Origin: Helicobacter sp.
GTDB lineage: Bacteria > Campylobacterota > Campylobacteria > Campylobacterales > Helicobacteraceae
Assembly (NCBI RefSeq): GCF_029067145.1
Contig: NZ_JAIEFA010000036.1
Span: forward strand, 1 to 60,527
DNA length: 60,527 nt
Reading direction: 5' to 3'
The translations under genes and the position numbers were made by a program. The notes below the pieces were generated by a model. The model had not been told where the DNA came from and made no database searches. It worked only from the letters and a program-made list of their open reading frames with translations. Below, one piece after another: positions 1 through 8,764 of the stretch; positions within the stretch are counted from its first letter, which is position 1; each line of letters begins with the position of its first letter.

Positions 1-4
1 TCCT

Positions 5-108
5 GCTTTAAAGATTTTATTGTAAAGATTGATTTATGCAGGGTTATGGATTATTTCGGATTTGTTTGCAAGGGCAAAGAAAGTTGTCCTTACAGGATTC
101 TATAAACC
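5..108. repeat. Degenerate copy of dispersed intergenic repeat (copy a)
   Basis: This stretch after the amt stop resembles the left arm of the repeat at 12383-12549. It runs from a CTTTAAAGATT-like start through TTGATTTATGCA to TTATGGATTATTTCGG, and then degenerates. No gene is visible here. The copy is truncated by the window edge or decayed, so the assignment rests on one aligned arm only. Confidence 0.4.
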
Positions 109-1386
109 CTAGCGGTAGGCAATTTCTCCGTGCAAAGACTGGTCTAAACCATTTTCCTCTTGCATTTCCTCTACACGCAAGGACACAAAAATACTCATTA
201 TCTTTAGCACCACAAAGCTGACCGCAGCAGAAAGCGCAAAGCACGCAATGATTGCGATAATTTGCACACTAAGCAAACTCCAATCTCCACTATATAACAG
301 CCCCTCGCCTGCGGCTTCCTTGCTCACAATTTCATTGACTGAACTTGTCGCAAAAAGTCCTGTTGCGATTCCGCCCCAAATCCCACCTACTCCGTGCAAT
401 CCGAATGCGTCAAGCGTATCATCATAACCAAACTTAGATTTCATTGCGCTAATAGCAAAAAAACAAATAGGAGAAACAAAAAATCCAATCACAATCGCAG
501 AAAATGGCGTTACGAATCCCGCAGAGGGAGTAATCGCTACAAGTCCCGCCACAATCCCTGTAATGCTGCCTAACAAAGTAGGTTTGCCATATTTTGTCCA
601 TTCTATAATCATCCACGAAATCATTGCACCCGCTACTGCGAAGTTTGTTGTCAAAAACGCATTGACTGCAACAGAATTTACACTAAGCGCACTTCCTGTG
701 TTGAAACCAAGCCAACCAATCCATAAGAAAATCGCTCCAACAAAAGAGAGGGGCAAACTATGCGGGAGGATTCCTTTTTTGAATTTGCGTTTGCCAAGCA
801 TTAAACAACCCACAAGTCCTGCTACACCTGCTGCAATATGCACTACACCACCACCTGCAAAATCAAGTGAGCCAATCTCCATAAGCCAACCGCCGCCCCA
901 TACCCAATGCGCTAAAACATCATAAACTAAAGTGCTCCAACAAAGGATAAAAATTAGCAATACCCCAAAGCGCATTCTCTCCACAAATGAACCTGTGATA
1001 ATCGCCGCACCAATCACAGCAAAAAGCATTTGGAAAAAAGCAAAAAGATTTTCAGAAACTAAGCCAATCGTAGAATCTTGGATATTACCCAAAAAAAGAT
1101 GATTTAGATTCCCAATCAACTGCCCTATATCATCTCCAAATGCAAGAGTATAGCCCAAAATCACCCATTGAATACAAATCAGAGCAAAAAACACTACACA
1201 ATTTATCATTGTGCTTAAGACATTGCCACGATTCACCATTCCGCCATAAAACATTCCAAGTGCCGGCGTCATCAACAATACCAACCCCGAACACCCTATT
1301 AAAAACAAAGTATCCACAGCAGAAACTTCGGAATCTGCACCAAAGACAAAGCCATATAAACCAAAAAATAATAAGATTGCTTTCAT
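109..1386 (-). CDS. amt: Ammonium channel, Amt family
   Basis: Inner-membrane channel that brings ammonium into the cell. The 425 residues are normal for the family: a signal-like N-terminal hydrophobic segment, then about eleven membrane helices. The two pore histidines of the family are visible, H160 in DVLAHWVWGG and H331 in GLHGVGGIWGG. The glycine-rich first helix region (MFYGGMVNRGN) is also typical. AAGGAA precedes the ATG. The gene lies 33 nt downstream of a PII gene on the same strand, the classic glnK-amt pair in which PII plugs the channel when nitrogen is plentiful. The function is secure from family features and context. Confidence 0.96.
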   Translation of the reverse strand: MKAILLFFGLYGFVFGADSEVSAVDTLFLIGCSGLVLLMTPALGMFYGGMVNRGNVLSTMINCVVFFALICIQWVILGYTLAFGDDIGQLIGNLNHLFLGNIQDSTIGLVSENLFAFFQMLFAVIGAAIITGSFVERMRFGVLLIFILCWSTLVYDVLAHWVWGGGWLMEIGSLDFAGGGVVHIAAGVAGLVGCLMLGKRKFKKGILPHSLPLSFVGAIFLWIGWLGFNTGSALSVNSVAVNAFLTTNFAVAGAMISWMIIEWTKYGKPTLLGSITGIVAGLVAITPSAGFVTPFSAIVIGFFVSPICFFAISAMKSKFGYDDTLDAFGLHGVGGIWGGIATGLFATSSVNEIVSKEAAGEGLLYSGDWSLLSVQIIAIIACFALSAAVSFVVLKIMSIFVSLRVEEMQEENGLDQSLHGEIAYR

Positions 1387-1419
1387 TGTATTCCTTTCAC
1401 TGCGTCTTAAGGTTGGGCA

Positions 1420-1767
1420 CTAGATTGCGTCTTCTCCCTCTTGACCTGTGCGAATCCTAATCACATTGCTAACAGGCAAAATAATAATCTTGCCGTCCCC
1501 TGCACTCCCTGTTTTTAAAGTCGTTTTTGCCACTTCAATAATCGCTTGAAGCAGGCTTTCTTTGGTAATGATTTCTATACGAATTTTTGGCAACAAATCA
1601 ATCGTTGTTTCATTGCCGCGATACACTTCTGTCTTGCCTTTTTGGTTTCCCGCGCCCATTACATTGCTCACGGTCATTCCCTTGATACCTTTTTGAGCCA
1701 AAGAATCCTTTAAAATATTCAGCTTTTCCGAGCGCGTAATAATCTCAACTTTGTAAATTTTATTCAT
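1420..1767 (-). CDS. glnK: Nitrogen regulatory protein PII (GlnK type)
   Basis: Trimeric PII signal protein that senses 2-oxoglutarate and ATP/ADP and gates the ammonium channel encoded next to it. The 115 residues are full length. The T-loop is recognisable (GKTEVYRGNET), followed by LLPKIRIEI, and the C-terminal signature GDGKIIILPV is present. The residue that aligns with the uridylylated Tyr51 of E. coli GlnB/GlnK is a threonine (T54), while the earlier loop tyrosine (Y49) is kept, so control by GlnD-type uridylylation is unlikely. It is first in a two-gene operon with amt; the upstream 150 bp is very AT-rich and should hold the promoter. Confidence 0.94.
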   Translation of the reverse strand: MNKIYKVEIITRSEKLNILKDSLAQKGIKGMTVSNVMGAGNQKGKTEVYRGNETTIDLLPKIRIEIITKESLLQAIIEVAKTTLKTGSAGDGKIIILPVSNVIRIRTGQEGEDAI

Positions 1768-1926
1768 TCTGTTTCCTTATTTAAATTTTCAAAAGGATTT
1801 TACAAAATTTAAACTTAAATTTTTTAATTAAATTTAATTTTTAAGAAATATGCTAAAATTTTGTTGTTGTAGATATTAATGTGTGAGGATAGGATAAAGA
1901 ATCTGTCCTTGCAAAAGCAACAAAAT

Positions 1927-3138
1927 CTAATTTTTTTCGTCCTCCTCTACGATACCTAAATGTCGTGCAGCAAATCCTAAAGTCGTTCCCTGCACTAATA
2001 CAGACACAAGCACCATAAAAAAGACGACATTAAAAATTAATTGTGATTGCTCCAACTCATACACAAAAGGATAAGTTGCAAGAATAATCGGTACTGCCCC
2101 ACGCAAACCAACCCACGAGATAAATGCTTTTTCGTTTTTGCTGTATTTGCTGTTTGCCAAAGACACAAATACGCTCACAGGGCGCGCGACAAACATTAAT
2201 ACCAAAACCAAGCACAAGGCTGGAAGTGCGATTTCTGGAAGCTGCGAAGGAAAAACAAGCAATCCAAGCACCAAAAATACGAGGATTTGCATCATCCACG
2301 CAATCGCGTCGTGGAATGCAATAATATGCGACTTGTAAGGAAAGGCAAATTTGTTTGTCAGAATCCCTGCTATATAAATGCTTAAATAGCCATTTCCATT
2401 AAGAGTTACAGAAAGTCCAAAAATCATAAAAAGCCACGCAACGCTAATCAAAGGATAAAGACCGGGTTGAGAAATATTTAATCGCTCACAAATCTTTGGA
2501 AAAGTATAACCACACAGCAAGCCTATCACTCCTCCAATCGCAAATTGTGCGACAAATTGCACAATCCATTCCGCAACAGAAGTTACATTGTGCATTACGA
2601 TTAATTGCAAGATTGTAATTGTTAAAAAAATTGCCATAGGGTCGTTACTCCCGGATTCCAACTCCAAAAGTGGCTTAATATTGTGCTTAAGCCTGATTTG
2701 ATGGGAGCGAAAAATCATAAACACTGCCGCAGCGTCGGTAGAAGAGATGATAGAGCCTAGCAGCAAGGCTTCCAAAATCGCAATATCCCACATCAAATAG
2801 ATAAAGCAAGCCAAAATCACTGCCGTAATCAAAACTCCAAGTGTTGCCAACATCACCCCGCTAACAACCACCGGTTTAATCTGCCCCCAATGCGTATCAA
2901 GCCCTCCGCTATAAAGAATAAAAATCAGTGAAACCGAGCCAACCGCTTGCGCCAAAAGTGCATTATCAAACTTGATTCCAACAATCCCCTCACTTCCTAA
3001 CAACATTCCCAAAATCAAAAATACAAGCAATAAAGGAAATCCGACTTTTTCTGAAACCTTACTCGCATAAACACTAATAAATAAAATGGCTCCAATCGCG
3101 ATGATATAAAGATGTAAATTATTCACAATTTCTGTCAA
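1927..3138 (-). CDS. Monovalent cation/proton antiporter (CPA1, NhaP2-like)
   Basis: Inner-membrane antiporter exchanging Na+ or K+ for protons. The 403 residues form about twelve membrane helices. The ion-binding region of the CPA1 family is visible as ESGSNDPMA (around residue 163), and a conserved late motif is WVGLRGAVPI (around residue 343). It is shorter than E. coli NhaP2/CvrA because the C-terminal cytoplasmic regulatory domains are absent. The stop lies 160 nt from glnK, and recR ends close upstream on the same strand. Whether it prefers sodium or potassium cannot be told from the sequence. Confidence 0.88.
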   Translation of the reverse strand: MTEIVNNLHLYIIAIGAILFISVYASKVSEKVGFPLLLVFLILGMLLGSEGIVGIKFDNALLAQAVGSVSLIFILYSGGLDTHWGQIKPVVVSGVMLATLGVLITAVILACFIYLMWDIAILEALLLGSIISSTDAAAVFMIFRSHQIRLKHNIKPLLELESGSNDPMAIFLTITILQLIVMHNVTSVAEWIVQFVAQFAIGGVIGLLCGYTFPKICERLNISQPGLYPLISVAWLFMIFGLSVTLNGNGYLSIYIAGILTNKFAFPYKSHIIAFHDAIAWMMQILVFLVLGLLVFPSQLPEIALPALCLVLVLMFVARPVSVFVSLANSKYSKNEKAFISWVGLRGAVPIILATYPFVYELEQSQLIFNVVFFMVLVSVLVQGTTLGFAARHLGIVEEDEKN

Positions 3139-3156
3139 AATTTCTCCTTTAGAATC

Positions 3157-3729
3157 CTAAATCTTCACTCGGGATTGCAAAGCGCGAATAATTGAAAGCT
3201 GGTCAATATTTTCTAAACTCACGCCTGTGGGAACGCCTTGTGCAATTTTGGTAAATTGCAACCCCAAATATTCTAATTTATCTTCCAAATACAACATTAC
3301 ACTTTCATTGCCCAAAGTCGGGCTAAAAGCAAAAATCATCTCTTTTGTATGATTTTTTTGTATGATTTTCTCTAAATGTTTCAAATCCAATTTTTCAAGA
3401 CTTTCTATTACAAAATATTTACCCAAAAACTCTCCACTCTCCTCTAACAAAAAAATCTCTCTAGGATTCGCAACAATGCACAATTCGCCATTATTGCGCG
3501 TATTATCACTACAAATAGAGCATAAAAAATCATTGGAGATTCCACCACATTCCTCGCAAATTCGTAGTTGTTGGACACAGCATTCAATATTATGCGCTAA
3601 ACTTAACGCGCTAAACTTATCCTCAAATGCCAAAAAATACGCTAAACGCGTAGCAGATTTTCTGCCAATACTTGGAAGTTTCTCTAAAGATTCTACAAGT
3701 TTTGCAAAATTTTCAGGATAAGATTTCAT
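3157..3729 (-). CDS. recR: Recombination mediator protein RecR
   Basis: Works with RecO (and RecF where present) to load RecA on single-stranded gaps. The 190 residues are a little shorter than the usual ~200. In order: helix-hairpin-helix (LPSIGRKSATRLAY, residues ~18-31), a four-cysteine zinc finger (C52-type CEECGG...CSIC), a shortened Toprim domain (LCIVANPREIF...) and the C-terminal Walker-B-like part (GVPTGVSLENIDQ). It sits between two cation/proton antiporter genes on the same strand with very small gaps (18 nt on one side, 6 nt on the other). That suggests co-transcription without a functional link. Confidence 0.95.
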   Translation of the reverse strand: MKSYPENFAKLVESLEKLPSIGRKSATRLAYFLAFEDKFSALSLAHNIECCVQQLRICEECGGISNDFLCSICSDNTRNNGELCIVANPREIFLLEESGEFLGKYFVIESLEKLDLKHLEKIIQKNHTKEMIFAFSPTLGNESVMLYLEDKLEYLGLQFTKIAQGVPTGVSLENIDQLSIIRALQSRVKI

Positions 3730-3735
3730 TGTCTC

Positions 3736-5448
3736 TTAGCTCTCCTCTTCCCTATTAATTCCCATTTCTTTAGATTCTTTAATAGCTTCTAAGGCAGAAT
3801 TTGCCAACATTTCTGCAACTTCGCGACTGCCATTAATGACTTCATAAAGTCCGATTCCTCTTAAGTCTGCCTCTATTGTCTCCTCATCGGTTTGGGCAAT
3901 CACTCTTACAAGATGTGAAATATCCATAATATGCCGACAAGCCTTTTCAATCGCCAAAGGAGATTCCACACACAAGATGACAACTTTTGTTTTTTGGATT
4001 CCAATTTCTCTAAAAATCATTTTATCTGTGATATTGCCATACACAATATTGCAACCCTTTTTGATTCCCTCTTCTACGCGTTCATAATTGGAATCCACCA
4101 CAAGCGTTGCAACATCACAACCACTAAAAAACTCTAACACCTTTTTGCCCAAAGTTCCATATCCGCAAATCACAACTTCATAGGAATGCTCCGCCTGCGA
4201 TTTTTGATTAATCCCAGCCTTGCTGCCAATTTTTGCAATCTTAAGCGGAATCCTAAAAATTTTTAGAGCAAATTTAACACACAAATCCAATCTATCCAAG
4301 ATAAAAGGCGTCGCAATCATTGAGAAAATTACCATTAAGGTTAAGAATTGATAAATTTCATTTGGAGTAATAGAAGCGACAAATTCACTTCCAAAAACCC
4401 CATTCAAGATTCCGCCATCTAATCTTAAATTTAGAATCTTATGTTGGCTAGCAAGCAAGAAAATAGCAAAAGAAAATTCTCCAATTTGCGAGAGAGAAAG
4501 CGCGATACGCATTGCAACTTTTGCCCCTCTTAAAAAACTTAAAAACGCAAACATAATCAAAGTTTTAATCAGCAACATCAACGCGACAAGTAAGAGCACG
4601 ACGATAAAATATTTTGCTAAAAAAATCACATCTACTTGCATACCAATCGTGATAAAAAAAACTCCTAAAAGCAAATCACGAAAATACACCAAAACGCTTG
4701 CCACTTGATGTTTAAAAGGCGAATTAGAGACAAGCATTCCTGCTAAAAATGCTCCAAGCGAGAGAGAAAAGCCAAAGTATTTACTAAGATACGCTGAACC
4801 TAGCACGATTAAAAACACCGTCCCGACAAAAATTTCATCTGTTTTCATCTTGGCACTTGAACGCAACACAATACGCGCAAGGAATCTACCGGGCAACATC
4901 AAAAGCAATAAGACAATGACTGCCGAAACGCCTGTGCTTAACAGCATTTCACCCATACTTAAATCTTGATTGCTCAAAAGTTTAATCATTAGCAAAATAG
5001 GAATCACTGCAATATCTTGAAAAACTAAAATGCCTACTGCTGCCATTCCATAAGGCGTTTTGGTCTGATTGGTTTCATTGAGACTTTTTAAAACGATTGC
5101 CGTAGAGGACAAACTCACCGCGCTTGCTAAAATAATAGAAGTGTCAAGATTAAATCCTATCAAATAATGACAAATAGCATAAAATGCGGCTATGGAGATT
5201 CCAATTTGCAACCCGCCAAAGAGCAAAACTTCTTGCTTCATCTGTGTGATTTTTTTGAAGCTAAAATCAAGTCCTATCATAAACATCAAAAACACGATTC
5301 CAAGTTCCGCAGCTTCGTTTAAATCCACAGAATCCTCAACGCGAAATCCAAAAATATAAGCCGTCAGTGTTCCTGTAACAATGTAGCCAATAATTGCGGG
5401 AATTTTGAGTTTATTTAAAACAATCCCAGAAACTACCGCCATAGCCAA
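3736..5448 (-). CDS. Cation/proton antiporter with RCK domain (KefB/CPA2 family)
   Basis: CPA2-type antiporter or potassium efflux protein. About twelve membrane helices span residues 1-390, followed by a TrkA-N (RCK) nucleotide-binding domain beginning VVICGYGTLGKKVLE. The only in-frame conventional start codons here are TTG (5446-5448) or ATG (5440-5442). The frame stays open for about ten more codons upstream, encoding a hydrophobic N-terminus expected of this family, and a good Shine-Dalgarno (AGAGGTG) stands just before an ATA codon at 5476-5478. The real start may therefore be further upstream than given. The ion and the regulator (glutathione adducts as in E. coli, or nucleotide) are unknown. 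Confidence 0.9.
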   Translation of the reverse strand: MAMAVVSGIVLNKLKIPAIIGYIVTGTLTAYIFGFRVEDSVDLNEAAELGIVFLMFMIGLDFSFKKITQMKQEVLLFGGLQIGISIAAFYAICHYLIGFNLDTSIILASAVSLSSTAIVLKSLNETNQTKTPYGMAAVGILVFQDIAVIPILLMIKLLSNQDLSMGEMLLSTGVSAVIVLLLLMLPGRFLARIVLRSSAKMKTDEIFVGTVFLIVLGSAYLSKYFGFSLSLGAFLAGMLVSNSPFKHQVASVLVYFRDLLLGVFFITIGMQVDVIFLAKYFIVVLLLVALMLLIKTLIMFAFLSFLRGAKVAMRIALSLSQIGEFSFAIFLLASQHKILNLRLDGGILNGVFGSEFVASITPNEIYQFLTLMVIFSMIATPFILDRLDLCVKFALKIFRIPLKIAKIGSKAGINQKSQAEHSYEVVICGYGTLGKKVLEFFSGCDVATLVVDSNYERVEEGIKKGCNIVYGNITDKMIFREIGIQKTKVVILCVESPLAIEKACRHIMDISHLVRVIAQTDEETIEADLRGIGLYEVINGSREVAEMLANSALEAIKESKEMGINREEES

Positions 5449-5478
5449 AACACAGATAACAATAAGTAAATTGTCTAT

Positions 5479-5792
5479 TTCACACCTCTAAAAATAAAAT
5501 TTTGAAATTATATATAAAATTTATTAATTTTTAAAAATTCACTTCAAATCTTTTGTGATTTTGTTTTTGGATTCCATTTTTTGTGGAATCTTAATGGGCA
5601 AGATTCTTTCATTTGAATCGCTTCGGGTAAAGCTCTCGCAAGGACGTGGTGGCTAGTTTTGCATTCTTGCAAAAAACCTTAGCCTTTCGTGGCGTAGTTA
5701 CGAAGCAGTTGCGCAAACAAGCTCACGCACGCACGCACGCTTTGAACCCAAAATCCACAATGAATCAAAAGTAAATCACCATTAGTGAGATT
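5479..5792. repeat. Gene-free stretch with degenerate repeat (copy b) and a CACG tetranucleotide run
   Basis: No credible gene lies in this 314 bp gap. It holds the upstream region of the kef-like gene (AT-rich, 5490-5550), a short inverted repeat GATTCCA/TGGAATC (5570-5590) and a decayed version of the window's dispersed repeat (GAATCGCTTCGGG, CTCGCAAGGACG; 5565-5720). It also contains about four copies of CACG at 5724-5740. Both repeat-like parts are noncoding. Confidence 0.45.
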
Positions 5793-6491
5793 TTAAACTT
5801 TTGCTTTTAAAAACTCTTGATACAAAGTTTCTAGTTTCTTGCGAGATTCTATATATTCTATATTTTTTGGTGCGACAGATTCTAATAATTCCAAACGCTT
5901 TTGCAAATAATTAAAAAGTTGATATTGAATATCTGGAATCTTATTTAAATCATCACTCATTCCTTTGATAATCGTCTTTGCAGGGATTCCAACTGCGGTG
6001 GAATTAGGAGGAACAGGGCGAATCACAACAGAATTTGCGCCAATTTTTGAATGTGCTCCTACGACAATATTTCCTAGCACCTTAGCCCCCGCGCCAATAA
6101 TTACAAAATCTTCAATCGTCGGGTGTCGCTTTGTGCGCTCCAAACTCACGCCCCCAAGGCTTACACCTTGATAAATCACGACTTCGTTGCCTACTTCTGC
6201 CGTCTCACCAATCACTACGCCGTGCCCGTGGTCAATAAATACCCGATGTCCAATTTTACACGCAGGGTGAATATCCACATTTGTAAGCCATTGCGTGATT
6301 CCCATAAAGATTCTTGCTATGACTTTAAAGCCCTGATAATAAAGCTTGTGAGCGATTCTATAATGCACCAAAGCAATCAATCCGGGATAATTAAAAAACA
6401 ATTCAATTTTAGAATTAATCGCAGGGTCTTTCTCTAAAATGACTGCAAAATCTTCTTTAATCGTGCCAAAAAGTGTGGTGGCATAGCTCAA
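5793..6491 (-). CDS. cysE: Serine O-acetyltransferase
   Basis: Makes O-acetylserine from serine and acetyl-CoA, the first step of cysteine synthesis. The 232 residues comprise an N-terminal helical domain and a left-handed beta-helix of hexapeptide repeats. Family residues are visible: DIHPACKIG, then FIDHGHGVVIGETAEVG with the catalytic Asp-His pair, then YQGVSLGG. The start ATG overlaps the stop codon of speA (ATGA), so the two are translationally coupled. No cysteine synthase gene is next to it. The long C-terminal tail after the hexapeptide part is typical of the epsilon-class enzymes. Confidence 0.95.
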   Translation of the reverse strand: MSYATTLFGTIKEDFAVILEKDPAINSKIELFFNYPGLIALVHYRIAHKLYYQGFKVIARIFMGITQWLTNVDIHPACKIGHRVFIDHGHGVVIGETAEVGNEVVIYQGVSLGGVSLERTKRHPTIEDFVIIGAGAKVLGNIVVGAHSKIGANSVVIRPVPPNSTAVGIPAKTIIKGMSDDLNKIPDIQYQLFNYLQKRLELLESVAPKNIEYIESRKKLETLYQEFLKAKV

Positions 6492-8344
6492 GATTTTTCT
6501 CCTTCACTCTTGAATACCGTTCTTAAATAGCCATTTTCACTAAGCATTACATAAAGTTGCCCCAAAACCTCCTTTTTGGCGTCCTCTGGAATCTCTTTGC
6601 TCTCTTCTAGTCGCTGCTTGAGGCAACGTTCAATCTCTTTGGTATCATAATCCAAATCCTCTAACACATCTAGGATTGTTTGCGATTCTAGCAGATTTTC
6701 AATCTTATATCCGCCCTCTTCCTCGTCAAAAACGACGCTAAATTCTGTGGGGTGCGTGAATAGATTATGACGCATTCCCAACACTTCTTGATATGCTCCC
6801 ACCAAAAAGAATCCCAAGAAATATTCTTCTTCATTGACATCAATATCGTGTAGGAATAATGGGGTGTTTTTGTCAAATGCCACTTCTCCGTCACTATCAC
6901 AAGTAATATCCCAAAGGCTCGCAGAACGCGTAGGACGACGATTCAACCTATCCAATGGCATTACAGGGAATTTCTGCGCCAATCCCCAATAATCAGGCAA
7001 ACTTTGAAAAAAGCTACAATTTAGCAAGTATCTCTCTTGCACCTGCTCTTGAATCCGAATAATATCGCTATGGTTTTTGTGCTTTAAAATCTTAATTACT
7101 TTTTTGATAATCAAATGCACAAGCACTTCGGTGTTGCTCCTATCTTGCAAATCAATATAACCCAAATCAAAAAGCGTTAGCAAAGATTCCATATGCTCTA
7201 AGCTATCGTGCAGATATTCTATCGCGTAACGCTCATTAATTGTATTGTATAAGTCAAAAAGTTCCTCTATCAAAGGGGGATTTTTCTCCTTTAAGTGCAA
7301 TGCCTTTTCATCATATTCTTGAGAGAATAACTCCAAAACAGGCGCAATCAATACCGCGTGGCTAGCAGAAACATAGCGTCCGGATTCTATGAAAATATTT
7401 GGCTCAGGCTCTTTTTTGTTTTTGGCAATTTCTTTGAGCGTAAAAACAACATCTCCGCTAAATTCCGCAAGTGTATAGTTGCGATTCTGCTGATTTTCGT
7501 GTTGTGCATATTCCACCGCAAGCCCACCGCCAATATTGACGTTATTAAGATTCTTTGCTCCCATTTTGCGCAACTCTGCGTAAATATTCCCTGCTTCTCT
7601 TAGAGCTTTTTTGAGCGGAGAAATATCACTGATTTGACTACCAATATGAAAATGAATCATTGTAAATTTGTTTAGCAAATCATTTTTACGCAGTAACGCA
7701 ATCGCTTCTACAAGCTCGCTTGCGGTCAAGCCAAACTTGGAATTAATCCCTCCGCTTTTTGCCCAGATTCCAATTCCCGTGCTATGCAAGCGGATTCTAA
7801 GCCCAATTTTTGGGTAAGGTTTGCCGAGTGTTTTTGCAACTTCAATAATTGTTTCAAGCTCATTTAATCCCTCAATCGTCAAGGTAATATCGTGCCCCAT
7901 TTTAGCGGCAATAAACCCTAAAGAAATCATTTCTTTGTCTTTAAAGCCATTGACCGTAATGGGTGCATTCTCATTCGTATAAGCCATAGCAACAATCAAT
8001 TCGGATTTACTTCCTGCTTCTAGCCCATAACAACGATGCGTTGTATTTTCCATAAGAGGCAGGATAAAATTAGGATAATGATTGACTTTGATAGGAAAAA
8101 CTGCTTTGAATTTGCCCTTGTAATGATATTCTTTAATAGCACTCTCAAAGCTTGTAAAAATTTTTTCTACTTGCTTTTTCATCAAATGAGGAAAGCGTAC
8201 CAAAAGAGGACCACGATAGCCATCTTCCCGCACTTGCTTAACAATGTTAATCAATGCAGGTTTATTTTGATGATTGACTTTTACCTGCCCATCTTCAATA
8301 ATAAAATCATCTTTTCCCCAATATTCAATCCCATAATCTACCAT
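6488..8344 (-). CDS. speA: Biosynthetic arginine decarboxylase
   Basis: PLP enzyme converting arginine to agmatine, the entry to polyamine synthesis. The 618 residues match the SpeA family length. The PLP lysine is K86 in VFPIKVN, and the barrel motifs HFHIGSQ and NIGGGLAVEY are visible. The later stretch with FPVMPLDRLNRRP and LWDITCDSDGE is characteristic of SpeA and not of diaminopimelate decarboxylase. It overlaps cysE by four bases downstream. In Campylobacterota SpeA feeds the putrescine/spermidine route through N-carbamoylputrescine; those partner genes are not in this window. Confidence 0.96.
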   Translation of the reverse strand: MVDYGIEYWGKDDFIIEDGQVKVNHQNKPALINIVKQVREDGYRGPLLVRFPHLMKKQVEKIFTSFESAIKEYHYKGKFKAVFPIKVNHYPNFILPLMENTTHRCYGLEAGSKSELIVAMAYTNENAPITVNGFKDKEMISLGFIAAKMGHDITLTIEGLNELETIIEVAKTLGKPYPKIGLRIRLHSTGIGIWAKSGGINSKFGLTASELVEAIALLRKNDLLNKFTMIHFHIGSQISDISPLKKALREAGNIYAELRKMGAKNLNNVNIGGGLAVEYAQHENQQNRNYTLAEFSGDVVFTLKEIAKNKKEPEPNIFIESGRYVSASHAVLIAPVLELFSQEYDEKALHLKEKNPPLIEELFDLYNTINERYAIEYLHDSLEHMESLLTLFDLGYIDLQDRSNTEVLVHLIIKKVIKILKHKNHSDIIRIQEQVQERYLLNCSFFQSLPDYWGLAQKFPVMPLDRLNRRPTRSASLWDITCDSDGEVAFDKNTPLFLHDIDVNEEEYFLGFFLVGAYQEVLGMRHNLFTHPTEFSVVFDEEEGGYKIENLLESQTILDVLEDLDYDTKEIERCLKQRLEESKEIPEDAKKEVLGQLYVMLSENGYLRTVFKSEGEKS

Positions 8345-8384
8345 TTATCAACCTTTATTGCACCTGATTTTTACTTCAACCCAC

Positions 8385-8633
8385 TTATGCTTTTATGTCT
8401 AATAAAGTCTGCAACATAGAATCCTCTGTTTGAATGCTTTGTGCATTCGCCTCCGCTCCTCTTTGTGCCACGATTTGCCCTGTCATTTCACGCGTCAAAT
8501 CTACATTAGAGCTCTCCAAAGTCCCTTGTGAAACACTCGTTGAATCTGTCGCAGTGGTATCCATTGTATTTTGTCCAACACCCACAGCATAAAAACTACC
8601 ATAACTCCCAATATTTTGGCTAATTGTATTCAT
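8385..8633 (-). CDS. Small stand-alone flagellar basal-body rod/hook C-terminal-domain protein
   Basis: An 82-residue protein whose last 45 residues look like the C-terminal domain shared by rod and hook proteins (Flg_bbr_C of FlgC/FlgE/FlgF/FlgG). Motifs in order are GTLESSNVDLTREMT, IVAQRGAEANAQ and EDSMLQTLL. The N-terminal rod domain and the central domains of those proteins are absent; only a 38-residue Ser/Thr/Gly-rich leader is present. A -24/-12 sigma-54 promoter (8665-8681) and an AAGGAT ribosome site precede the ATG, placing it in the flagellar regulon. The neighbour slt encodes a lytic transglycosylase. It could be a small rod or junction component; I know of no named counterpart. 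Confidence 0.8.
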   Translation of the reverse strand: MNTISQNIGSYGSFYAVGVGQNTMDTTATDSTSVSQGTLESSNVDLTREMTGQIVAQRGAEANAQSIQTEDSMLQTLLDIKA

Positions 8634-8664
8634 TGTCTATCCTTATAGATTGCATATTAAAGTT

Positions 8665-8681
8665 TGCAAAACTATAACCAA
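8665..8681 (-). promoter_or_regulatory. Sigma-54 (RpoN) promoter of the small flagellar gene
   Basis: Read on the minus strand the site is TTGGttatagttTTGCA, with GG and GC exactly ten bases apart as sigma-54 requires. It lies about 32 nt upstream of the ATG, giving a leader of roughly 20 nt that contains AAGGAT. In Helicobacter and Campylobacter RpoN with FlgR drives rod and hook genes, which agrees with the gene's product. Confidence 0.75.
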
Positions 8682-8764
8682 AAAATCTAAAATTTATTTT
8701 TAAAATTAATATTTTGCAAAAAGTTCTTAATAAACTCGTTTCATTCAAACACACCATTTTAATA

